Assembly: GCA_041688815.1 (NCBI GenBank)
Contig: JBDNHK010000045.1
Location: 1 to 21,120 of the forward strand
Direction of reading: 5' to 3'
DNA length: 21,120 bases
Origin: Rhabdothermincola_A sp041688815
GTDB lineage: Bacteria > Actinomycetota > Acidimicrobiia > Acidimicrobiales > Acidimicrobilacustridaceae
In this document: positions 14,756 to 21,120 of the stretch, piece after piece
Layout of the letters: the number at the start of each line of letters is the position of its first letter
Numbering within the stretch: position 1 is the first letter of the stretch
Position numbers and translations under genes: made by a program
Notes under the pieces: generated by a model
Seen by the model: only the letters and a program-made list of their open reading frames with translations
What the model was told of the DNA's origin: nothing
Database searches by the model: none

Positions 14756-17009
14756 GGACCCGGTCGCCTTCGGTGAGGGGAACGCCGTCGAGGCCGAGGA
14801 CGTCGTCCATGGTCCGCAGGTCGTCGTCGGTGAACGGGCGGTCGATGCCGATGAGCTCGGGCGCCAACGGCACGGGCAGGTGGTACTTGCGGCGGGCCCA
14901 CGCCAGCATCACCATGCCGGCTATGCGGGCCACCACGAGCAGGTTGACGGCGGTGAGGATGGTGAACCACCAGCCGTTGTAGAGGCCCTGCCAGGCGCCG
15001 GCCCAGATGAGCACCTGCAACCCGATGAGCGTGAACATCACCGGCTTGGCCCGCTTGATGTCCTCGAGGCCGTCGACGATGTCGGAGATGGCCCCACTCG
15101 GGTTCTTGCCCATCGTGACGCCGATGGCGGCGGGCAACACGGTGACGAAACTGACGAAGAACCCGAAGATGGGCTTCAGGGTGACGAAGTCGGTGCCCAA
15201 CTTGGTGAGGCCGTTCTGCATGGCCAGGAACGCCGCTCCGTTGAGTACCCCGCTGAACAGCGCCGCGGCCACGTAACCCACCCCACCGACGACGGTGAGC
15301 AGCAGCAAGGCCAGGCTGAAGAACACGTCGAACCGGTCGAGGTTCACGGTGCCGAGCTGGGCTGACATCAGCGCCCCGCCGATGCCGGCGATGGCCGCCG
15401 ACATCATGAACACCGACAGCTTCAGGCGCACGACGCTCATGCCCAGGGTGGCGCAGGCCGCCGGGCTGTCCTTCATGGCCGACAGGCGCCGCCCGTAGCC
15501 GCTGTGGCGCAGCGCCACGAGAGCCACACCGAGCAGGGCGAACAGCACGGTGAGCAGCATCAGGAACGCGCCGTTGTCCTTGAAGTCGAGGGGCCCGAGC
15601 GCGGGACGGGGGATGCTGAGCGACCCGCCCTCGAAGATGGAGAATCGCACCCCGAACAGCTCTCGCTCACCGATCTCGGTGAGCACCATGCGGCTCACGA
15701 ACACGCCGAAGGCCAGGGTGGCCAACGCCAGGTACAGGCCACGGAGGCGCAGCGCAGGCAGCGCGACGAGGGCGCCCACGACGGCGCACACCACCCCGGC
15801 CAGCACGAAGCCCAGCAGAGTGGTGCGACCGTTGGGCCCGGTGCCACCGGAGATGCCGAAGTGGTACACGACGATGGTGCCGATGGCCCCGAAGGACAGA
15901 GCCGCCAGGTTGATCTCGCCGGCGTAGCCGGTGAGCAGCACCAGCGAGAGCGCCACGAGGGCGAAGGTCAGCCCGAAGGCCAAGGTGTTGATGGCGGTGG
16001 TGGCCATGATGGACCGCAGGGCGAACACCACGACCACGAGCACCAGCGCGGCGATCCACGCGTTGCGCAGGGTCGGCATGCGGAAGCGTTCACGGGTGCG
16101 CAGCACCGTGGCACCGCGGAGGCGGTCCTGCGGCAGCAGCAGCAGGATCACGAACAGCAGGATCATCGGGATCGAGGCCCGGAAGGCGCCGGTCCACGTC
16201 CACTCCGACGCCGGGAAGTAACCGATCACATAGGCACCGATGAGTCCGAGCACGATGCCCCCCACGAAGGTGCGGGGCAGGCTGCGCAAGCGGCCGAACA
16301 TGGCGGCCGCGAAGGCGTCGATCACCAGGAGGGTGAGGGTGTTGGCGCTGAGGGCCACACCCTGGATCGGGGTGATGAGGATGCCGGCCAGCGCGGCCAG
16401 GAAGGCCCCACCGGCCCACGAGATGGTGGCCAGCCGCTCGGGGCGACCGCCGTTGAGCTGCAACAGGTCGGGGTCGTCGACGACGGCCCGCATGGCCACA
16501 CCCGAACGCGTGCGCTGGAACAGGAACCGGATGCCGAAGACGGTCACCACGGCCAGGATCACGGCGATGATCTCGTGCCAGGTGACGTTGACGCCGAAGA
16601 TCGAGACCTGGGCGTCGGTGCCGAAGAACTTCGGGAACTGGCGGGCCACCCGCGGGGTGGGGTTCCAGATCCAGGTGGCCAGGGCCAACAGACCGAGCAT
16701 CACCCCGACGGGCACCACGATCTTGGTGACCTCGGATGTGCCCCGCAGGTTCTTCATGATCGCCTGGTACAGCACGGCGCCCATCGCCGGGGCCAGCACC
16801 CCGAGCACGACCAGCAATGCCAACGGGGCCGGCCAGCCCCAATCGAACCGCAGCTGCCAGTAGGTGAAGGCGCCGAGCATGGCGATGGCTCCGTGGGCGA
16901 AATTGAAGATGCCCGACGTCGTGTAGGTGACCACCAGCCCGGAGGCAGCGATGCCGTACACGCTGCCGATGACCAGGCCCAGGATGGTGTATTGCAGGAA
17001 CTGCTGCAC
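14742..17009 (-). CDS. Fused LivH-LivM permease of a HAAT ABC transporter, with a C-terminal extension
   Basis: A 755-residue membrane protein joining both permeases. Residues 1-295 are LivH (LGLVIGSVYGIAASGLVV, FNFAHGAIAMLGAF, cytoplasmic loop GVAMRAVVDDPDLLQLNG). A short basic linker follows at about 296-316. Residues 317-635 are LivM (LLTGYAGEINLAALSFGAIG, RLRGLYLALATLAFG, loop GRRLSAMKDSPAACATLG). About 120 further residues carry two more hydrophobic segments (about 658-676 and 680-705) and a polar cytoplasmic tail, not part of a standard LivM. I chose GTG 17009 over TTG 17012 because AAGGGG lies six bases before it. It is the first gene of the operon. No LivK-type binding protein lies in the window, so the ligand receptor must be elsewhere. 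Confidence 0.93.
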
Positions 17010-17076
17010 CAACGACCCCTTCGAGCAGTGCGATCCGGACCTGCCCCTACGACAAGGTGGCGGTCACAGCGGCTCG

Positions 17077-17105
17077 ACACTACCGGCCGCTCCCGACCCC
17101 AACAA
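17077..17105 (-). promoter_or_regulatory. Promoter of the liv operon
   Basis: On the minus strand, TTGTTG (17105-17100) and TAGTGT (17082-17077) are separated by exactly 17 bp, a good sigma-70/SigA-type promoter. Transcription would begin near 17070, leaving a leader of about 60 nt before the GTG at 17009. This lies in the 148-bp gap between the aminotransferase-like gene and the permease gene. Confidence 0.6.
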
Positions 17106-17124
17106 GTTCACCGAGTTCAGCGTG

Positions 17125-17141
17125 TGACCGACGACCGGTCA
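17125..17141. promoter_or_regulatory. Palindromic operator upstream of the liv promoter
   Basis: TGACCGACGACCGGTCA has perfect TGACCG/CGGTCA arms around ACGAC. It lies 19 bp upstream of the -35 box of the liv promoter, centred near -63, a position used by activators. It shares 13 of 17 bases, and the same TGAC-N9-GTCA spacing, with the site in front of the marR gene. A weak terminator for the aminotransferase-like gene, which ends 17 bp away, is an alternative reading. Confidence 0.55.
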
Positions 17142-17157
17142 GTTCACCTGGCGCCCT

Positions 17158-18384
17158 TCACTCGGCCGGGAGCGTGGCCACGAAGTCGTCGACGAGCTCG
17201 CAGATGTAGCCCATGTCGTCGGCGTCGAGCGAGTGGTTGAGGGGAAGGATCAGTCCTTGCTCCATCACCCGGTCGGCGTTGGGGAAGCCGTCATCGGGCA
17301 CCCGGGCCTCGATCTTGGCGAAAGCGGGCTGGCGGCGGGCGTTGCCGGTCCACACCATGCGGGTGTCGCACCCGTTGCGCTCCATGTGCTGTTGCAGCTC
17401 GGCCCGCCGGATGCCGCTCTCGGCCCGGATCACGAAGGGGAACATGTGCCAGCCCGTCTCGACGTGCTCGGTCTGGACGGGCACATCGAACAATTCTGGA
17501 TAGCCGGCGAAGTGTTCGTAGAGCACGTCGAAGTTGGCCCGGCGGCGAGCCAGGTTGAACGGCAGCTTCTTCACCTGCACCCGCCCGAACGCGGCCGAGA
17601 GCTCCGAGGGCTCGAAGTTCCAGCCCACCTCGTCGAAGATGAAGAGGTCGTCGTACTCCATGCCGTCGATGTCGGAGAAGAACGTGGTCTTCTTCCCCTT
17701 CAACGAGCCCCAGAGCATCACCTCGGAACGCCGGCCCCACCGGCGCAGCATGAGGCATTTGTCGACGAGGTCGGGGTCGTCGAGGCAGACCATGCCCCCG
17801 GTGCCGGCGGCGGTGATGATGTGGCTGAGAGCGAAGCTGGTGACGCTGATGTCGCTGCGGGTACCGGTGGGAGTGCCCCGGAGCGTGGAGCCCAGCGCGT
17901 CGCACGAATCCTCGATGACCATCAGGCCGTGACGGTCGGCGATCGCCCGGATGCGGTCCCAGTCCGGGCAGTTGCCGATCAGGTTGGGGGCCAGGATGGC
18001 CTTGGTGCGCGGGCCGACCATCTCCTCGATGCGGTCCACGTCGATCTGGTACGTGTCGGGCTCGACGTCCACGAAGGCGGGCACGATGCCGGCGCGCACC
18101 ATCGGGGCGATGTCGGTGGAGAAGGTGAGCACCGACGTGATGATCTCGTCACCGGGCTGCGCGCCCACCAGTTCGACGGCAAGGTACAGCGCCGACGAAC
18201 CGGAGTTGCACATGATCCCCTTGGACTTGGCGAACAGCTCGGCCACCGCCTGCTCCATGGCCTTGACGTTCTTGCCGATGCGCATCGACGTGGGCCCGCC
18301 CCGCAGCACCTCGACGACGGCCTCGATCTCCTCCTCGTCGTGCACGCTGCCGGCGTAGTCGATGCGGCGTCGGCTCGTGGTCAT
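17158..18384 (-). CDS. DegT/DnrJ/EryC1-family PLP protein with catalytic Lys replaced by His
   Basis: A 408-residue fold-type I PLP protein of the sugar aminotransferase family. Visible are CNSGSSALYLAVELVG (PLP phosphate loop, 59-74), PGDEIITSVLTFSTD (77-91), the PLP N1-binding Asp159 in IEDSCDALGS, and GRVQVKKL in the C-domain. The Schiff-base lysine region, normally SFHxxKxxTTGEGG, reads SFALSHIITAAGTGG (183-197), so His188 stands where Lys should be. The same swap occurs in the 3-dehydratases ColD (His188) and RfbH/E1. The RfbH iron-sulfur cysteine cluster is absent, as in ColD. It may dehydrate a keto-sugar or have another lysine-free PLP role; transamination by the usual route is unlikely. 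ATG 18384 has GAGGAG six bases upstream; a longer frame begins at 18462. Confidence 0.88.
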   Translation of the reverse strand: MTTSRRRIDYAGSVHDEEEIEAVVEVLRGGPTSMRIGKNVKAMEQAVAELFAKSKGIMCNSGSSALYLAVELVGAQPGDEIITSVLTFSTDIAPMVRAGIVPAFVDVEPDTYQIDVDRIEEMVGPRTKAILAPNLIGNCPDWDRIRAIADRHGLMVIEDSCDALGSTLRGTPTGTRSDISVTSFALSHIITAAGTGGMVCLDDPDLVDKCLMLRRWGRRSEVMLWGSLKGKKTTFFSDIDGMEYDDLFIFDEVGWNFEPSELSAAFGRVQVKKLPFNLARRRANFDVLYEHFAGYPELFDVPVQTEHVETGWHMFPFVIRAESGIRRAELQQHMERNGCDTRMVWTGNARRQPAFAKIEARVPDDGFPNADRVMEQGLILPLNHSLDADDMGYICELVDDFVATLPAE

Positions 18385-18442
18385 CGTGATCTCCTCGTGA
18401 GGTGTGCGGCCGGGCCGGGTCTCGTCGATCAGCCCGGATCCG

Positions 18443-18470
18443 ACCGTAATCGAACGCTGCACTCGGTCAA
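18443..18470 (-). promoter_or_regulatory. Promoter of the PLP-protein gene
   Basis: On the minus strand TTGACC (18470-18465) and TACGGT (18448-18443) lie 16 bp apart. Both match actinobacterial SigA boxes well. The transcript would carry a leader of about 50 nt with the GAGGAG ribosome site before ATG 18384. The promoter lies in the 123-bp gap after the marR stop. Confidence 0.55.
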
Positions 18471-18507
18471 TCAGATCCGCCCACGCTGGTCGAGGCGAGG
18501 GTGGAGT

Positions 18508-18990
18508 TCAGCCCAACCGGGCGGCGCGATGCCCGTTCAACGACGGGGGCCGAGCGAAGTTCGACGCCACCCGTTCGAGGTTCTCGCGCAAGGCCCGCAG
18601 CTCCGGTGCGCTCCAGCCGGCAAAGGTCTCGGCGATGATCTCGTCGGTGGAGTCGCGGTAGGCCTGATGGGCCTCGACCCCGGCGGAGGTGAGGGCCACG
18701 ATGCCGGCGCGGCCATCGGTGGGGTCGGCGGCGCGGTCGACGTAACCGATCTCGACGAGCTCGCGGATCTCGCGGCTGATCAACGGAGCCTCGAGATCGG
18801 TGAGTCGGGCCAGCGACGACAGGCGCATCGGCCCGGCCTTGCGCAACGACGACAGGATGCTGATGGCCGGTCGCGACAACGACAGCCCAGCCCTCTCGGC
18901 GCGGATGCGCGCCGCTTCCCGCCCGTTGCTGATTCGCCCGACGCGGACGATCGCCTCTTCCACCCGTCGAAGATCATCGAGTCTGCTCAT
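18508..18990 (-). CDS. MarR-family transcriptional regulator
   Basis: A 160-residue winged-helix protein of the MarR type. The recognition region is MRLSSLARLTDLEAPLISREIRELVEIGYV, followed by the wing motif DPTDGRAGIVALTSAG (consensus DxRxxxxxLT) and a C-terminal dimerisation helix (WSAPELRALRENLERV). MarR dimers bind short palindromes and usually release them when a phenolic, CoA-ester or other small ligand binds. A 19-bp dyad lies at the -35 position of its own promoter, which predicts autoregulation, and a related site precedes the liv operon. ATG 18990 is the family-typical start; there is no strong Shine-Dalgarno, and a TAGGTT box nine bases upstream suggests a leaderless mRNA. Confidence 0.93.
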   Translation of the reverse strand: MSRLDDLRRVEEAIVRVGRISNGREAARIRAERAGLSLSRPAISILSSLRKAGPMRLSSLARLTDLEAPLISREIRELVEIGYVDRAADPTDGRAGIVALTSAGVEAHQAYRDSTDEIIAETFAGWSAPELRALRENLERVASNFARPPSLNGHRAARLG

Positions 18991-18999
18991 TGCCGGGCG

Positions 19000-19044
19000 A
19001 ACCTAGCAGCGCGGGGCCCCTTCATGTGACGGATGACACGTCAC
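19000..19044 (-). promoter_or_regulatory. marR promoter with autoregulatory dyad
   Basis: TAGGTT (19005-19000, minus strand) is a -10 box nine bases before the marR start codon. GTGACGGATGACACGTCAC (19026-19044) has perfect 6-bp GTGACG/CGTCAC arms around seven bases and covers the -35 position, as expected for repression. Its inner 17 bases (19027-19043) align with the operator before the liv genes at 13 of 17 positions. A smaller TGAC-AC-GTCA dyad (19035-19044 region) is nested inside. Confidence 0.6.
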
Positions 19045-19077
19045 GGTCAGGCGCGCCGGTGAGCGCGACCGGCGCCC

Positions 19078-19926
19078 TCAGGTGCGGACGACCGAGCGCC
19101 CCTCGGGGTGGGGCCCGGAGGCGTCGAGGCTCCACACGTCGAGACCCAGTTCGTCGAGCAGGTCGAGGCTGATGTGGATGCGCCCCGTGCGCTCCGGCTC
19201 GCACCGGCACAGCGCCACGATCGACTCGACCATCGCCTCCATCGACTCGATCTGGTCGTCGCTGAGCGTGGCCCCCACCAGGGCGTCGGCCCCTTCGCTC
19301 AGCACCGCGGCCCGGGGGGCGACGGTGTTGACCCGAATGCCGGCTTCGGCTACTTCCGCCGCCAGCGCGTTGGTGATGCGGTCGAGGGCCGCCTTGCTGG
19401 CGCCGTAGCCCCCGATGGACGTGGCCGCGCCCGTGGTGCGAAAAGGCGGACCGGGCGCCAGTTCGGCGGTGCGGCTCGACACGTTCACGATCCAGCCCTC
19501 GCCCCGTGCGAGCATGGCCGGCAGCGCCGCCTGGGCCAGGTCGACGGGGGCGTGCAGGTTGATCTCGATCATCAGGCGCCGGCGCTTCAACGGCATCTCG
19601 CCCACGGTCCCATGGATCGACGCGGCGGCGTTGTTGACCAGCACGTCGAGCCGGCCGCCGAAGACCTCGAGGGCCTGGGGCACGATGGTGGAACGGCTGT
19701 CGGCGTCGGCCAGATCGGCCACCACCGCCTCGACGCGACCGCCGTGGCGACGGCACCGTTCGAGCGTCTCGCGCAGGCTGCCGCCCAAGGGGTGCGAGTC
19801 GGGCTCGAGGGTTCGGGCGGTGATCACCACGGCGGCGCCCTCGGCGGCCAGGCGCTCGGCGGTGGCGGCGCCGATGCCGCGGCTGGCCCCGGTGACGAGC
19901 GCGGTCCGACCCTCGAAACGGCGCAT
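19078..19926 (-). CDS. Short-chain dehydrogenase/reductase (SDR) with a C-terminal extension
   Basis: A 282-residue SDR: TGASRGIG at 12-19, NNAA in place of NNAG, NVSSRT for the catalytic Ser, and YGASKAALDRI for Tyr and Lys. Between Ser and Tyr there is a longer loop than usual (ELAPGPPFRTTGAATSIGG). The C-terminal 45 residues (VALCRCEPERTGRIHISLDLLDELG) replace the usual DGG ending and match a group of large actinobacterial SDRs. The cofactor is probably NAD(P); the substrate is unknown. ATG 19926 starts two bases after the phosphotransferase stop, with overlapping TGAGG context, so the two form an operon. A longer upstream frame is antisense or shadow sequence inside the phosphotransferase gene. 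Confidence 0.9.
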   Translation of the reverse strand: MRRFEGRTALVTGASRGIGAATAERLAAEGAAVVITARTLEPDSHPLGGSLRETLERCRRHGGRVEAVVADLADADSRSTIVPQALEVFGGRLDVLVNNAAASIHGTVGEMPLKRRRLMIEINLHAPVDLAQAALPAMLARGEGWIVNVSSRTAELAPGPPFRTTGAATSIGGYGASKAALDRITNALAAEVAEAGIRVNTVAPRAAVLSEGADALVGATLSDDQIESMEAMVESIVALCRCEPERTGRIHISLDLLDELGLDVWSLDASGPHPEGRSVVRT

Positions 19927-19928
19927 CC

Positions 19929-21032
19929 TCAGGCCCAGTAGGTGCCGGCGAGCATCTGCTCGAGCAGCTTGCGGAACATGATGTGGTCGTCGGGGTCGGC
20001 CGGCTCCTCGGACTGTCCGTAGGCCACACCCCGCGCCCCGGTGCGCACCGACACGATGGCGAAGCGCAACGCGGCGAACACCTCGAACCACTCGAGGGCC
20101 TCGACGGGCCGACCGCTCATCTCGGTGTAGAGCGCGGCGAGGGTGTCGCGGCGCATGAAGTCGGGGAGCCCCGGGAAGCCGTAGGTCTCGGCCATGTCCT
20201 GGAAGAACTTGTGCAGGAAGATCATCCAGCCGAGGTCGACCTCGGCGGGGCCGACCGAAGCCATCTCCCAGTCGAGCACCGCGGTGGGCTCGGTGCCGTT
20301 CCAGAGCATGTTGCCGATGCGAGCGTCACCCCAGTTGAGGACGCTCGGGTTGGCCAGCGTGGGGCGGTTGGCCTCGAGCCACTCGAAGGTGCGCTCGATG
20401 AGCGGGTACGTGCCGCCGTCGCGGGCCCACTCGTAGTAGTGGCGCTCGTGGCCGAGGTGCTGATCGAGGTGGCTGTCGCCCCGGTCGGGCCGTTCGAGGA
20501 AGGCCAGGTCGGCGTTGTCGGGCCGCAGGTCGTGCAGGCGCACCAGCACGCTGACAGCATTGCGCTCCATCGTGGCCCGCTCGTCGTCGGTCATGTCGAA
20601 CACCCAGCCGCCGAACGGGTAGGGCGGCACGTCACTCGGGGCCTGGCCGTCGACGCGGTGCATCACCAGGAACTGCGACTCGAGCACGCCGGTGTCGAGC
20701 ACCAGGTAGGGCACCTCGGGCACGGGCACGTCGGTGCGTTCACCGACGAGACGCATGGCCTTGGCCTGCATCTCGATGTCGTAGACCTGGAACACCGGCA
20801 CGAGCGACGGCAGCGGCGCGAGCCGGGCCACGAGCCGGTCGACGGTGCCGCCGTACTCGATGTCGAAGAGCACGCTCTCGCTCGACATGCCGTTGTCGGG
20901 CGCCGACACCGACACCAGCTTGGCGTCGGGAGCGATCTCGGTCTGGGCCCACTTCTCGAGGCAGGCTCCCACCTCGACGGCATCACGCCGCCACGGGGTG
21001 TCGATCTTCATCGGAGCGTTCTCGTCGGCCAT
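19929..21032 (-). CDS. APH-fold phosphotransferase, ACAD10/11-kinase-like
   Basis: A 367-residue kinase of the aminoglycoside phosphotransferase/choline kinase fold. It has the catalytic loop LNWGDARIGNMLWN (HGDxxxxN with Trp for His, usual in this subgroup) and the metal-binding AVLDWEMASVGPAEVDLGWM. The N-lobe ATP-binding part (SSESVLFDIEYGG, RLVARLAP) is present. This WGDARxGN branch is the one fused to or encoded near acyl-CoA dehydrogenases. Mammalian ACAD10/11 use such a domain to phosphorylate 4-hydroxyacyl-CoA so that phosphate can be lost. A role in hydroxy-acid or hydroxyacyl-CoA breakdown is therefore more likely than antibiotic resistance. ATG 21032 lies eight bases after a -10 box; a second in-frame ATG is at 21011. 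It is followed by the coupled SDR. Confidence 0.9.
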   Translation of the reverse strand: MADENAPMKIDTPWRRDAVEVGACLEKWAQTEIAPDAKLVSVSAPDNGMSSESVLFDIEYGGTVDRLVARLAPLPSLVPVFQVYDIEMQAKAMRLVGERTDVPVPEVPYLVLDTGVLESQFLVMHRVDGQAPSDVPPYPFGGWVFDMTDDERATMERNAVSVLVRLHDLRPDNADLAFLERPDRGDSHLDQHLGHERHYYEWARDGGTYPLIERTFEWLEANRPTLANPSVLNWGDARIGNMLWNGTEPTAVLDWEMASVGPAEVDLGWMIFLHKFFQDMAETYGFPGLPDFMRRDTLAALYTEMSGRPVEALEWFEVFAALRFAIVSVRTGARGVAYGQSEEPADPDDHIMFRKLLEQMLAGTYWA

Positions 21033-21038
21033 GGACGG

Positions 21039-21050
21039 TGACGTTAGTCA
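21039..21050 (-). promoter_or_regulatory. Putative leaderless promoter with dyad, phosphotransferase gene
   Basis: On the minus strand TAACGT (21046-21041) is a -10-like box ending eight bases before ATG 21032. It overlaps the dyad TGAC-GTTA-GTCA (21039-21050), which would let a regulator block transcription. No convincing -35 box is visible. There is no Shine-Dalgarno site, in agreement with a leaderless start. Confidence 0.4.
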
Positions 21051-21091
21051 ACCGCCAGCGTCTGCTGGTCAGCGCGGTGGGGCTCGTGTCC

Positions 21092-21120
21092 TCAGTAGGG
21101 CCGCGCCAGATCCTCGAACA
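21092..21120 (-). CDS. C-terminal end of a gene cut by the window edge
   Basis: The minus strand enters the window in a frame reading FEDLARPY followed by TGA at 21094-21092. All eight visible codons are high-GC and read like a protein tail. The stop lies about 60 bp before the phosphotransferase start, which suits an upstream gene on the same strand. Too short to assign. Confidence 0.35.

Noticed and set aside
17233..19029. 598-codon plus-strand frame opposite the PLP-protein and marR genes
   Set aside because: It is antisense to two well-supported genes and has no recognisable domain; composition is shadow-like.
19929..21032. Antibiotic-resistance aminoglycoside phosphotransferase
   Set aside because: The WGDARIGN/LDWEMASVGP motifs belong to the ACAD10/11-linked metabolic branch, not to known resistance enzymes.

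Overview
High-GC (roughly 70 percent) chromosomal DNA with GTG starts, ATGA/GTGA start-stop overlaps and near-total G/C at third codon positions. Gene content (heteromeric acyl-CoA dehydrogenases, many SDRs, an LLM-class F420-type oxidoreductase, ACAD10/11-like phosphotransferase, LivHM fusion) suggests an actinobacterium, most likely of the class Acidimicrobiia. That placement is inferred from gene style; no rRNA or marker gene is present.

Layout. 1-2.3 kb: the start of a PIN-domain toxin gene leaving the window on the left, a CaCA-type cation exchanger, a 40-codon remnant or small gene, and a TSUP/TauE-like permease closed by a strong hairpin. 2.3-6.2 kb: a two-gene minus-strand acyl-CoA dehydrogenase operon (large then small subunit), divergent from a plus-strand pair in which a degenerate SDR overlaps a normal SDR. 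6.2-7.1 kb: a VapBC toxin-antitoxin module with a clear operator, and a 28-codon mini-ORF. 7.2-11.9 kb: a leaderless LLM oxidoreductase gene, then a tight four-gene operon (DABB-like protein, two paralogous NAD-epimerase-fold proteins, SDR) behind a strong dyad operator. 11.9 kb: an 82-bp hairpin between convergent genes that also encodes the last codons of the neighbouring SDR. 12-17 kb: a minus-strand operon of LivH-LivM fusion, LivG, LivF, a two-helix membrane protein and a 3-alpha-hydroxysteroid-dehydrogenase-like SDR. 17.2-18.4 kb: a DegT-family PLP protein with His in place of the catalytic Lys. 18.5-19 kb: a MarR regulator. 19.1-21 kb: phosphotransferase plus SDR, then the tail of one more gene at the right edge.

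How it may work together. The set reads as uptake and oxidative breakdown of an acyl-CoA or polycyclic (sterol-, bile-acid- or terpenoid-like) compound: HAAT-type ABC import, ring or side-chain alcohol oxidation by SDRs, alpha/beta-dehydrogenation by a two-subunit ACAD, and hydroxyacid phosphorylation by the ACAD10/11-type kinase. A 17-bp palindromic motif (TGAC-N9-GTCA, 13 of 17 bases shared) occurs upstream of both the marR gene and the liv operon, which suggests that this MarR controls the transporter. The substrate cannot be read from sequence. Several promoters (LLM, large ACAD, phosphotransferase, marR) have a TANNNT box only 6-9 nt before the start codon, consistent with leaderless mRNAs.
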